Origin: Aphidius gifuensis
Lineage: Eukaryota > Arthropoda > Insecta > Hymenoptera > Braconidae
DNA: 64,000 bases
Assembly: GCF_014905175.1 (NCBI RefSeq)
Contig: NC_057789.1
Location: 7,874,001-7,938,000 of the forward strand
Direction: 5' to 3'
Shown: one piece after another, positions 1 through 12,190 of the stretch
Layout of the letters: every line of letters starts with the position of its first letter
How positions within the stretch are numbered: the stretch's first letter is position 1
Position numbers and translations under genes: made by a program
Notes under the pieces: model-generated
Database searches by the model: none
What the model saw: the letters and a program-made list of their open reading frames with translations, nothing else
What the model was told of the DNA's origin: nothing

Positions 1-365
1 ATTTGTTGATTGCGAATTAATTACTTTTTTTTTTTTATCATAAGTAATTACCACAAATATTATTTTTATAAAAAGTTTATCAACAAAATAGCACAATATA
101 GTTATACTTTATAAAATACAAAAAAATAAAATAAAAAAAATTTAAATTTTCATCAAACATTCATTTATTATTTTATGAAATTTAAATGAATGAAAAATAA
201 AATAGATACTTAATTTTAAAATTAATAATTAAAAAAATTTAGAAAAAAAAATACTGATTGGTTATTATTTTAGTCACTAGGTGTGTATTGTAGAAAATAT
301 TTTTTCTCATGTTAAATGATAAATTACGATGGTCATATACTACCCGAAAAAAGTGAAGAAAATTT
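1..365. other. AT-rich intergenic / U3 upstream region
   Basis: No coding potential is seen. The last 100 bases lie directly upstream of the U3 snoRNA and must contain its promoter. I could not identify a convincing insect PSEA element by eye, so none is claimed. Confidence 0.5.
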
Positions 366-586
366 AAGATCATACTTCACAGGATCATTTCTGTAGTATA
401 TCTTCACATTCTCTCTACTTAACAGTTGAGTTGATGCAGCCATGATGAAGAGGAATAATCCTCTTTCCTGAGCGTGAGGACGACTTGTTTAATTGACATT
501 TAATTGGTCAATTATTCAGTCATCGATGATCGTTCACCTTTTGCATTATGTGCAAGAGGCCTGGAAAGTTGGGTATTCTGAGTGGT
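366..586 (+). ncRNA. U3: U3 small nucleolar RNA (box C/D)
   Basis: U3 guides early cleavage of the pre-rRNA in the SSU processome of the nucleolus. The boxes occur in U3 order. The 5' end AAGATCATACTTCACAGG is followed by the box A/A' region (GGATCATTTCTGTAGT, about 382-397). Box C' (TGATGA) is at 443-448, box B (TCCTGAGCGTGA) at 466-477, box C (GATGATCG) at about 525-532, and box D (TCTGA) at 577-581 within the typical 3' end CTGAGTGGT. The length of about 221 nt agrees with animal U3. The GC content is clearly above its surroundings. The exact 5' and 3' ends are estimates from similarity to animal U3. Confidence 0.93.
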
Positions 587-1453
587 CTTTTATTATATTA
601 ACAAAATCATAAAAACAATTAATTAAACATTTAGCATATTTCTTTAATTAATTAAAATCCAACAGCAAGTGGTACACAACATTTTTCAATAGATCATATG
701 ACGCCATGCGTATCCATTAAATTTAAAACATAGGTCCCCTTCAATTTTCTTATAATTTAAATATCAATCCCCAAATATTGAAAATTCATATTTATGTTAT
801 TCATTCGAATGTATCAAACAATTAATTAACAACTGTTAAAAGAACAGAAATTATTAATTATATTTAATTTTTCGTTTATAATTTATATTAAAATTTTTTT
901 TTTTATATTAAAAACATTAAAAATAAGTTCGTCTCGACTCCACAGTTACCAAATTGGAGCTGTTAACAATATTCCAGTTTTGCCAACACTAAAACCACAA
1001 ATTATTCATATTTCTTTTTCTCTTTTTCTAACAATATCCCCTAGATAAGCGATAATCAAAAGGGTAACACAAAAGAGAGAGAGAGAAACGAATCTTCATT
1101 CTTCTTGTGTGTATTTATTATCATTTATCACCATAAAATTTTAGCATTTCGCGATATATAATGTGTAACTAGCTTTTATAACGAGTTTCTCTACAATTTA
1201 ATGTAATTCGTGGAATATAAATACAGCTATATATTTAACGCGCCTATTATTATTATTATTTCGAACATATTTGTTTACATTACAATTAAAAAAAAAAAAA
1301 TTAAATTTTTAATATATTGTTTTATAAATAAACAATCTTTCAATTAAATTTTTTATAAATTTATTATTCTAATTACTCATTTATTAATTATAAAAAAAAA
1401 TAAATAAATTATTTACAAATTAAAAATTTGTTTAACACTATTTTGGAGTTAAA
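587..1453. other. Intergenic region upstream of Sirt6
   Basis: AT-rich spacer between the U3 gene and the Sirt6 start codon. It has a somewhat less AT-rich patch at about 925-1090 containing a GA run (about 1074-1086), and is the likely Sirt6 promoter and 5' UTR. No ORF or RNA gene was recognised. Confidence 0.5.
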
Positions 1454-3096
1454 ATGTCTTGCAGTTATGCTGATGGTTTATCACCTTATCAAAACAAAGG
1501 AATTTTAGGCTTAGAAGAGGTAATAAATAGCTAATAAAATTTATTATTATCTAATAAAATTAATTAACATATAATATTTATTTATAGAAATATGAAAGTG
1601 GTGAAACATTGAGAATAAAATGTGGATTACTTGCTGATTGGATTAAATCATCAAGACATGTTGTTGTTCATACTGGTGCTGGTATAAGTACTGCTGCTGG
1701 AATTCCAGATTTTCGGTATTTAAATAAATTATTTATCATTAATAATAATCAATTAAAATTATAGCTATTATTTAAATTTATTATTTGTTAATTAGTGGAC
1801 CAACTGGTGTCTGGACATTGGAGCAAAAAGGTCTCAAACCAGAAAAAAGTATATCATTTGATGATGCTGTACCAACAAAAACTCACATGGCATTAAAAAC
1901 ACTAATTGATAATCGTAAGTTAATATTTAATTGATAATAATACTCTTAATAATACTCTAAACTAATGAAAATATATTTTTTAGAAAAAGTAAAATTTATC
2001 ATAAGCCAAAATATTGATGGGCTTCATTTGAGATCTGGTATTTCACGTCAAAATCTTGCTGAGTTACATGGTAATATGTTTGTTGAACAGTGTGACAAAT
2101 GTGGAAGGTAATTATAAATTAATAATACATAAAGATCAATTAAATTAATGTCACTTTGTATTGCTTTTTGTTTAGACAATTTATTCGTAATTTTGCAACA
2201 ACAAGTGTTGGAAAAAAATCACTTGATACTGTTTGTCGATCAGAATCAATTGGAGGTCGTCCATGTCGTGGTAAACTTCATGATACAATTCTTGATTGGG
2301 AACATAATTTACCAGATAATGATTTAGCATTATCTGATCTTCATTCCAGGTTAATAATTAAATTTTTTTTAATTTAACCATTAACAGTATTTCGATAATG
2401 TTTATTTGTTTATTTATTTTTAGTGTTGCTGATTTGAGTATATGTCTTGGTACAACATTGCAAATTATTCCAAGTGGTAATTTGCCACTTTATACAAAAA
2501 AATATGGTGGTAGACTTGTAATCTGTAATTTACAACCAACAAAACATGTAAAAATAAATTTTACTATTTTTATTTTGAATGAATAATCAAGTTTGTTAAT
2601 TAATTTTGAATATTTATAGGATAAAAAAGCTGATCTTATTATCAATGGTAATGTTGAAGAAATAATGACAAATGTTATGAAAAAAATTGGTCTTGAAATA
2701 CCAGGATATAACAGTGAAAATGATCCAACACGTGATCCAGATACTTCATCAATAATTATGGATTGGACAGTACCAACAAGTCGTATTAAAGAAATGAAAG
2801 TACTTTATAAAAAAGTATGCAAACCAACAAAAAGAAAACGTAAAACATTTATGTATGAAAGAGATAGAGATGATGATGATAAAAATGTTTTAAATAAAAA
2901 AAATAAAACAAGAAAACAATCATTACCAATTAAAGCTGAAAATAATTATCCAAATATTGTTGGAGATAAAATTGATAAAGCAGATAAAACAGATGATGAT
3001 GATGATATTGTTGAAAATAAAACTTCAAAAATTAATAATATTGATAATGTTAAAAATGAAATGGTTAAAATCGAAGAAGAAAATTCAAATGATTAA
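1454..3096 (+). CDS. Sirt6: NAD-dependent protein deacylase sirtuin-6
   Basis: Nuclear chromatin deacetylase/deacylase of the class IV sirtuins, acting in DNA repair and metabolic gene control. Seven exons: 1454-1519, 1588-1715, 1796-1914, 1984-2107, 2176-2349, 2424-2547 and 2620-3096, joining in frame to about 403 residues. The N-terminus ([12 protein letters not shown]) is the SIRT6 signature. The Rossmann NAD motif [20 protein letters not shown] starts at residue 52, QNIDGLH follows, and the catalytic histidine of ELHGNM is at residue 133, the same number as in human SIRT6. CDKC and the later C...C pair form the zinc site, and GTTLQI is the later NAD-binding motif. The last about 120 residues are a Lys/Asp-rich low-complexity tail, expected to be disordered. 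The gene converges on the ITPK gene 742 bp away. Confidence 0.96.
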
Positions 3097-3838
3097 CATT
3101 TTTTCTTCTTAATTACATACACACATGTGGAGAATATTAAAAATTTTATTTTTTTATTTTTATCATCATGTAATTCTTCAATTTTATAGTGCCATTTTAT
3201 TTGTTTTTTAAAATCATTTTAATAATAAATATAAACTTCTTAATGTTTTAATGTAAAAACTGATAATTATCAGTAAATTTATGTGTTAAATATTAAGAAT
3301 TATTATTGTCGATAAATAATAATATATAATTTAAAAAAATTATAATTATAAGAATGAAATTTTTACTTATTTTTATATCAGAAAAAAATCGAAATTTATT
3401 AAATGTGATTTATCATTTAACATTTGAATCAAAATTTATTAACATAATAATTAATTTTAACAAAAAAAGAATAAATTTATCAATATGAAAAATAATTTTT
3501 TCTTCTTTTTATAAAACCAAATATCATAGAAAAATTTACATAATAATTTACCAGGTTAATTAAAATAATTAAATTTAATTAAATCTATTTATAAGAGTAT
3601 TTTTTTTTTATTACAAAACATTGTTTTTTATTGTTTTTTTTTTTTTACATAATACTTTTTATCACTAAGCAGACTTTGTACATCGAACATTTTTTTGTTT
3701 TATAAATAAAAATAATAATTTGTTCGTTAAAAGATAAATAAAATAATATAAAACGGTTGTACGTTAATCAGTTTATAAAAATATTGTATAAAAAAAAAAT
3801 TTAAATTCGCAATATTGTCTAGAAATATAAAAGTTAAT
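3097..3838. other. Convergent 3' intergenic region
   Basis: Spacer between the stop codons of Sirt6 (+) and the ITPK gene (-). Very AT-rich with several AATAAA-type sequences on both strands that could serve as polyadenylation signals. No gene seen. Confidence 0.5.
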
Positions 3839-6562
3839 TTAAATATCATCATAAACTTGTTGAATAATATTAATTAAATTATCAAGACCAAAAAGAAATC
3901 CATCTTCATGATTACCATTTTCCCATGGTGTACGATGATTCAAGCGTTTTCCATCAGGAGCATTTTGAGTTTTAGCAAAATCAATAAGCCAAATACCAAC
4001 TTTTTCATTATCAAAAATCATAAAAATACTGCTACCAATTATCTAAAAAAAAATAAATAAAAAGAACAAAATAATAAATTAAACAATTCACAATATTAAA
4101 AAAATTAATTGATGAAAAAAATAATATATTTACCTCATGTGTTTGAAAATAATTTGATGCTTCAACACGAGATCTTAAATCATTGAGTTTAATTAAAATA
4201 TCATGACATGTTTTTTTTCTATTACCAATAAATGAGCTCATTGTATCAAAAACATGACTATGATGTTTAACTGTTTTTAAATTTGTAATTGGTTCTTTAC
4301 CAGCTAGCTTCATAGCTTCAATACGAAAACCATGTGAACATGTTGAACTTTGTTGTTCACGAAATAACATATAACGTAATTTTGTAATAGCTTTACAACA
4401 ATGTTCATTATAACTTGGTTCATTTGGATCAACAGCAATCATTTTTTCATATAAATCATTTCTAGCAATTTTTTTTGATACTTCTGTTTCTAAAAATGTA
4501 CGTGTACCAAGTTTAATATCCATAACATATGGATCATTAAAACCAAATAATAAATCTTGTAATTCAATAAATTTATCATTTTTAAAATTAACTTGACGAT
4601 AATATTTTGGTATATAAATATTAATATTATCATCATTTGTTAATTCTTCATATACTTTTATTTCATTATTATCACAATCACCAGTTAAACGTTTCCATAC
4701 TGTACCAGGACCAGCTGGTGCAAAACCATCTGGATGTCCAGATAATTGAAACCATGATTTTAAACGATTTTTTAATAATATATCACTTGCTGGAACTGTT
4801 AAATCAAGAGCATTCTGTTGACAAAAAATAAAATAATAATTATTAATAAATCATATTGTTTATTTTGTTTCTTTTTATTAATTTTACTTACAAGTGCTAA
4901 ATATTTTAGTGATACATCAACATCCATCATGGTTGTATCAGATATTGCAAGTGGAAAATTTTCCATATTATTTTTATTAATATTTTTAATATTATTTAAT
5001 TGTTTTTTATTAATACAATCACTTTTTTTCCATTTACGAAATGCTATTATTGATGAACAATTAATATCATTATTAATTATTTCATTATTTTTATATTGAT
5101 TTTTATTTGAAAATTCAATTTCTTTATTTGTCCTTGGATGATGATTTTTTCCTGTCTGTAACATACAATTGTTTTTTTTTTTATTTTCTATTATTATTAA
5201 TCATCAATGTCATTAATTAAAAATAGTGACATTTAATCTTTCATAATAATTATTTATAAATTTTTAAAATTGATTTATAGTTTTGATATTTAAATGTTAA
5301 TTATCATTTTAACAACGTCGTAATTGTATTTTTATAAAAAAAAAAAAAAAATTCTATTATCATCAAATTACATATATTTAAATAATTTTTTTTGTTATTA
5401 TTTAAATTATATTTTACGATTTATTAAATAAACTTTCTAGTAATGATATTGTTATTATTATTTTGTGTATATTTACGTCTGTTGTTGAAAAATCAATAAC
5501 GATAGTTTGATGCTATTGTAATTTTCCCAAACTTTTTTATTTTTTAAATTGTTTTTTGTAATATATTTTGTTGGTATTTATTTGTTATAAATATTATGAT
5601 AATTTTAGTATTTTATTGAAGATAATTGTTGAAATATTTGTTTATAAATTATCCCTTGGCAAAAGCAGGCAAAAGCAGGCAAAAGTCATGGCTCAACTGA
5701 TAAACGAACACGAGGGAAAGAAAAAGATGGGGATGAAAATGGAAAACACATGGTCCACATGGAAACCGTGGAGAGAGAAAATCCATTGGTTTAATTTTCG
5801 ATACAGTTGAAAAGACATGTGCTTTTATATTGCCAATTAAATTAATAAATAATTTACAATCTTTAAATAAATTAAAATTAAGTTATATTAATTTTTAAAA
5901 AAATAACAAATCGAAATTTAAATTACAAGTTAAAAGTCTCTCTATATTTAAAAAAAAAACAGTGTTGGAATTTTTAAACTTCAAGATAAGAGAAATATTA
6001 TCAAGTATATTTTCATATCATAATTCAATTCAAACAAATAAAAATGATAAATAATTTTTCTGTTATTTATTTAATTTTGTGTAAATACTGAAAAATAAAT
6101 TACAAATTTACGAGAATTTTAATTTTTTTTTTTTAAAATTCCCCTTGATTTTTTTTAGAGGATAAAAAGAGGTGATCTTGATATTTTGTTAAATTCAGGG
6201 TCGACAAGTGTAGTCCATTGATTCGAATATAAAAAATTTTTTTTTTTTCCTTTAATATTTTATTTTTCATTTTAAAAATCAAGAAAAATGATTTTTAAAA
6301 AATAAGAAACAACATTTTTCTTGTGATGAAAAAAAATTAATTTACATTAGTAGTAATGTTTTTTTTTTTTTCGAATAAGTAATAAATATTTCTATTTGTT
6401 TAATGGATATTTTTTTTTTTTTTTTTTGTTTTTTATTATAGTTTTATGTACCTTGTTGAAATGTACTTGTAATAATCGTTCGTATTGATCAGCAGCACGT
6501 AGACACATTCTCGTTGTGAATGCTTCCATCCTTGCTGGTAATGGACACACACTGCTACTCAT
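3839..6562 (-). CDS. Inositol-trisphosphate 3-kinase
   Basis: Cytoplasmic kinase converting Ins(1,4,5)P3 to Ins(1,3,4,5)P4, limiting calcium signalling. Four exons on the minus strand: 6562-6452, 5155-4892, 4814-4134 and 4042-3839, all joining in phase 0, give about 419 residues. Residues 1-125 are variable and Asn/Lys-rich. The catalytic domain begins near residue 140 with WFQLSGH. The inositol polyphosphate kinase signature is MDIKLGTRTF (223-232). The DFG-like motif is IDFAKT (Asp 373), where vertebrate enzymes read DFGKT. NREDGYL-type sequence appears as NHEDGFLFGLDNLI near the C-terminus. It is a member of the ITPKA/B/C family; Drosophila has two (IP3K1, IP3K2) and I cannot tell which this matches. 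Family members use alternative 5' exons, so further upstream starts are possible. Confidence 0.93.
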
Positions 6563-7973
6563 TTTAATTAATTATATTTAAAAATAAACAATATAAAAAT
6601 GTTAATATCCAACAAGCATGAATGATTATTTAATTTAAAAAACTTCAAAATACAAAACAATAATTATATCACTTTTATAAAACAATTAACCACTTTTTTT
6701 TATTTTTGTTTTTTTTCTGGCACTTTAATTTTTTAATATTAAAAATAATATATGAATGAAAATTGCTTGATTATATTAAAGTGAATTTAAAAAATCAAAT
6801 TGTAAAATGATCATTTGAAAAATGAGTTGTGACGAGCACCAACAACAAACAACTACTGAACAGGAAAAAGTTCTCTGATGTTATTTTATCGTCTCGGTTA
6901 ACCACTATACCCCTTCACATTTACGTTCTACAATAATAATATCAATAATAATAATTATTATAAACCAAGATTAATATATATATATATATATAATTTTTTT
7001 TTTTTTTTTTTTTATTATAAAAGCCTACGTGGGCTTGCTCATTCTCATCAACGCGAAAGTAGGTGTCTTGTATATTATACTGCATTTTTCAAATACCATT
7101 AAAATATCTAAATTAAATTCTAAAAATAAATTTAATAATTTTAAATTATATATTTTTAATTTAAAAATAATAAATACTTGTGTTTAAAGCTATTCAACAA
7201 TTATATTTTTTCTAAAATTACAGTTTTAATCGAAATCAAAGATTTTTTTCCATTTTTTTTTTTCTAGCTCAATTATGCTGTTGTTTTTTTTTATGAATAA
7301 CAATTATTAATGTTTTTTTTTTTTTTTTAAAACGATTATAAAAGCCAGCTTGATTATTTTTTTCTTTTTAAAATGATAATAGTTTTTTTTATTTTTTTAA
7401 ATTTACTATTGAGAATAGAGCTGGAGTTTTACTGTTCCACTTATTTGTTCTACTTTTTTAAAATTTTTTATTTCTTGGTATTTAAAATTCTACTGTTAAT
7501 TATTCTTTTATTTTTATTTTTTTATAATTAACTTTTGAGTCAGATGACAAGTATTTACAAATTGATATTAAATGAAGAGTAAATTTATGATGAAAATTGG
7601 TGATTCAAGTATGATATCATTAATAATACATCTGATAAATTTATTTTCTCAGCTGTATATAACAAAAAAAAAAATAAAGAAAATAATATTTTTTTTTTGA
7701 AATTTATTTGAATATCTGACGCAAAGTTTGTTGATTTGCGAAAAATAAAAAAAAAAACAAATTAACTGTCATATTTTTTTATTGAATAATTAATAAATTT
7801 ATCATAAAAAAAAAAAGCGTTTATTCCTTTTTTTCTTTCAATTAATAATTTTTATATGAAAATAATATTTTTATTTTTAGAAAATATGAACATTTTATTT
7901 ACAGGTTTTATGAAAGTATGATAAGCTTAATGACAAATGATTATTTGGGAATGATTTAGCTCGAGGCTTTTTT

Positions 7974-8103
7974 CATTGACGTCAATTGAACAAAATTTAA
8001 CAAAAACTTGACAAAAAAGTTTACGTTACAATGGGGTTTGTCCTAAAAAAAAAAATTAAAATCATCCAAAAATATAATAATCAGATTTTCATTGACGTCA
8101 GTT
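7974..8103. promoter_or_regulatory. Pair of CRE (TGACGTCA) sites
   Basis: The palindrome TGACGTCA occurs at 7977-7984 and 8093-8100. Both sit in the same longer context, CATTGACGTCARTTGA. Full CREs are rare by chance in DNA this AT-rich, and the shared flanks suggest a duplicated or conserved ATF/CREB site. The site lies about 1.4 kb upstream of the ITPK start. Confidence 0.4.
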
Positions 8104-10879
8104 GAATTTTCTTTTGTAATATTTATTTCGAAATATCAGATAAAACGTAATCATAAGCTACAAAATTCACCAAAATATGAAAAAAAAAAATTATCTGAGC
8201 TTTATCTATATAGAAAAAAAATAAAAAAAAAATTTCCTTAATTTCTTGTTACATCATCACGAATAAGATAATATCATTTTACCAAATGATCATGAATTAA
8301 TTCCATGTTAAACAAGTATTTAATATAAACGAAAAAAAAAAAAATTAATAAGCAAAAAATAACAAAAAACAAATGATCTTTTTATAAAGCTCCTGTATAA
8401 ATTTTTATTTTAATAAATTATTATTATTTTTATTTTTTTTTTGTCATCTAATTATACTCATTATTTATAACATTGTCAGGAAGCCAGATAATTTGTTATC
8501 AGCATCAAAAGGTATTAAACGAAAAATGAAATGAAAAAAATATTCAAGGTGAGATGATAAATATTGTTGCTGATAAAATATTAAATTATTAATAAAAATT
8601 AGTAATAAAAATTTATTTATAATAAAAGAATTGATAAATAACTAAGTTGACTAATTTTTGCTTATTTATGTTTTTTTATTTTCTACTCAGCATTTAATTA
8701 GAACAAAATCTAAATTTAGTTGTTCAAGAATTTCAAATCATTTAAATGTTAATTAAATGCTAAAAATAAATTCACTACAATGTAATTGTACCGTTTATTT
8801 TATTTATTTTTATTTTAATTACTTTATGTAAGATTAAAATAAAAAAAAAATTATTTTTTTTTTGTATTAAATTTCAATGATATACTTATTATAATTTGAC
8901 TCACAATGACAATTTTTTTTTCAACACGTAGACAAGTTTACTATTAAAAAAAAAAAATTTCATACTATTATTTATAACATTATACTATTATTTATTTAAT
9001 TATCAATTCATTAAAAGAAAAAAAAAATAAATCGAAAAAAAAATATATATAATTTCCCTGTATCGAAATTAACAGCAATCGAAATTTCGAAATAATATAT
9101 TTTTTTCGATTGTTAAATTATTTCGTCGAGCAAAAAAATATAAATAAATAAACAAAGAAACGATTTCACTGTGACGTCTACAAACATGTTAATTTATTCG
9201 ATTTATTTTCTGGCTTTTTTCTCTTTCTTTTCGATAATATTGTTATCAATTTTACTTTTTTTTTTTTTCGAATAATTCAATTTAAATATAGCGAAATGTT
9301 ATGTCAATGATGATTCACCAATTTGTTTTATTTCTTTTTAAATAAATGATTTAAAAAAAAAAAAAAATATATGGAATAAATTGACTTTATATAAATATGA
9401 ATAATGATTGTTAATTAAAAATTAAATAATTAAATAAAACACTGAGGTTAATTTATAAGTGAGATAAATAAACAGGTGTATTATTTGTTTACATTTGTTG
9501 TTGTCATATAATGTTTACAAAATTACGTTTATGTTTATGTAGTATTTTTTTTTGTTATTGGTGCAAAATGATGGCATTCAACCGATTGAATTTCATTTAT
9601 TGATAAATTGTATATTATTATTCTGAACTGTTATTTTATTTATTTTTTTTTATTTTTCAATCGAGGCGTGGTCATCAGAATGCAAAAAATCATCATTCAC
9701 GAAGGACAAAATACAAGAAAAATTTATTCATCATTCATTAACAATTGTTTGTTTAAAATAAAAAATTTTTTTTTCATTTCTATAAAATACTTTTGCTCAA
9801 AAAATATTATTCGAAAATCGAAATTGATGAGAAATTTTTTTTTCGAATATTTAACTAACTAATAATCAAACAGAAAGTTTATCCTTTTTTTTTTTTTTTT
9901 TTGAATTGAAGTATACCTAGTGTGATTTATTATTTAAATAAAAAAATAAATTTATCATATTTTCACAAGTTAACTAAATAAATAAACTAAATATTTATCT
10001 AAATTATTAACATTAATATTTATGTTAATGCAAAAAAAAAAAATTGTGGAAAAGTTGAGAAGATATTTGTATATTTTATATTTATCATTAGATATTGTTT
10101 AAATAATTATTAAAAATTATTATAATAAATGTTAAAAGAATTTCATGATTTTTATCTTTGCTGATTTGTCGGATGGCACGCAGCAATTTGCGTCACAACT
10201 CGTGAACACATAATGTGTTGCCTGAGGGCCACAAACCAGTGAAATTATAAAATGATAATAAATATAATTCAACAAAAAAAAAACAACAACAATAATATTA
10301 AAATAAATTTTTAAATAAATCCATTCATTAATCGAAAAAACTAAAGAAATTACTTGAAAAAATTTGCCCAATGTCTATCGAAACAATTTCAACTATCACT
10401 CAGTAAAACTAAAAAAAAATGAAAAAAAAAAATAAATTTCTATACTTCTATCTTTCTCCTATTAGAAAATAATAATTTCGATGAAAATTCCATCGTGTGA
10501 AATTATTTATAAATAGACAAATGCCAGACACAATCAGCTTACTTAAAATTTGCAATATTTAATTTTTAATTACTTTCTCAAAATAAATATGAAAAAAAAA
10601 AAAACTAATTTAACATAATAATTTTATTATTATATTGTTATAATTTATGTTTGTTATAAAATAAAAAGTGAATAAAAAAAAGACGTAAATAAAAAGTGAA
10701 TCAATGAAAAAGGAAAATAAGAAAAAAAAAAAAAAAAATTGAGAGGCTTTTCTCGTTGGGATGAGTCGAAAAAGATTAAGCTGATAGTAATGCTGGTGTG
10801 ATGTGTGATATTAAACATAATGAGTTGGAAAAATAATAATAATAATTATTTAAAAAAAAAAATAAATAAATAAATAAAA

Positions 10880-11010
10880 ATGAAGCCGGTCTCTCTCTTT
10901 CTCTCTCTAGGTATGCCGTATGCGTGGATACCGAGCTCTTCGGAGGTCAGCATTGACGCAAATCCATCCGATGTCACGTGACCTCTTTCCAAAACGGGTA
11001 CATAAATGAA
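10880..11010. promoter_or_regulatory. GC-enriched island with TCACGTGA E-box
   Basis: A CT-rich run (about 10889-10908) followed by about 100 bp of near-balanced composition. It contains TGACGCAAAT (about 10944-10953), CCATCCGA, and the palindromic E-box TCACGTGA at 10974-10981 (USF/MITF/MAX type). A second occurrence of TGACGCAAAT and CCATCCGA is on the opposite strand at about 10155-10195. It could be a promoter or non-coding exon of a gene I cannot define. Confidence 0.3.
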
Positions 11011-11681
11011 CACGAGAAACTTACAGTAACAAAATACATATATTCAAACATTATATGGTTTAATAATAAATTATTATCAAATTAATATAAAACACTTTCT
11101 TTTTAAAACAATAAAAAAAATGAAAAATATAATTTTTTGAAAATTCAATGTTTTTCATTGAAAATAAATATAAATAATGAATTTTTTTTTTTATAAATTA
11201 ATTATATAACAACTATATTAATTAACTAATTAACTATTTTATAAATAAATTTTATTTATCATTAATTTATTGTAAAAATAAATTTATCAAAAAATTTTAT
11301 TTTTCATTTTTTTTTTTTCTAAATATTTTTAGTTTTAATTTATTTACTCACGTTTTGTTAACGTATATTTGTTAATAATAATTTTTTTTTTTTTATACTT
11401 TTTATTATTCTGTATTTTATGAAAAACTTTGTTTATTATTATTGTTATTATTGTTATTATTATCGGTTGATTAATGAAACGTTAAAGAGCCGAGAAAATA
11501 AATTAAAAAATTTTACTTATTTTTCATTGTTAATTAATTTAATTAATTAATTTTTATATAATTTTAATGAAAAATATGTAGTGTATTTGTCGAGGAACAA
11601 GTTAACACAGTGTGTGTATTTTTTTTTTCTAATGTTTGTTAGTTTTTGCGACGTTAATTATGAATATTACTGACAAGTAAA

Positions 11682-11711
11682 ATTTTCGAAACACTCAAGT
11701 GTTTCGAAAAT
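11682..11711. repeat. 30-bp palindrome
   Basis: ATTTTCGAAACACT and AGTGTTTCGAAAAT flank a 2-nt centre (CA), a perfect 14-bp inverted repeat. It is isolated in AT-rich DNA. Possible cruciform, binding site or small hairpin; function unknown. Confidence 0.6.
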
Positions 11712-12190
11712 GTACTTTTAAGTATTGTAAATAAAATTAACTCACGTACTTATCATGTTGAATTATTTTTCATTATTCGAAAAGAGAATATATCAATGAA
11801 TGCAGCATTCTGATGACTCCTTGTCTTGATGTATATATATTTATAGTCTTGATATATTTATTTTATTTTTTTCAATTTCCATGTGGTCTTTTACGTCATA
11901 AACATCTGGAGTATTATAATTATTTATTATTTAAAATTCACTATCAAGTAAATAATCTGAAAACCACAAATTACATAATTAATTATCATATAATTTTGAA
12001 TTAATTTTATAAAAATAAACTCACCTTTTTTTTTTCCTTAAAAAATAAATATTTAAATATTTAAAAAAACAAAAAAACAAATTGACAATTTTATTAATTA
12101 TAAAGTTGAAAAAAAATATAAATATATTTATTTTTAAATAAAAAAAAAAAATTGTTATTTACAAATTGTATTATTATTTAACAATTTAAA

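Larger units (their letters stand above)
6563..12190. other. 5.6-kb AT-rich gene-poor region
   Basis: I see no protein gene here; the few ORFs are short, Phe/Ile/Tyr-rich and look random. It contains islands of higher GC: 6830-6930, 7020-7080, 10135-10245 and 10880-11010, plus two CRE palindromes and a 30-bp palindrome, listed separately. It lies between the 5' end of the ITPK gene and the 3' end of rotatin, so it may hold distal ITPK promoters or non-coding first exons. That is inference. Confidence 0.45.

Noticed and set aside
10740..10800. Hammerhead-ribozyme-like GATGAGTCGAAAA
   Set aside because: It lacks the full CTGATGA core and the three matching stems.
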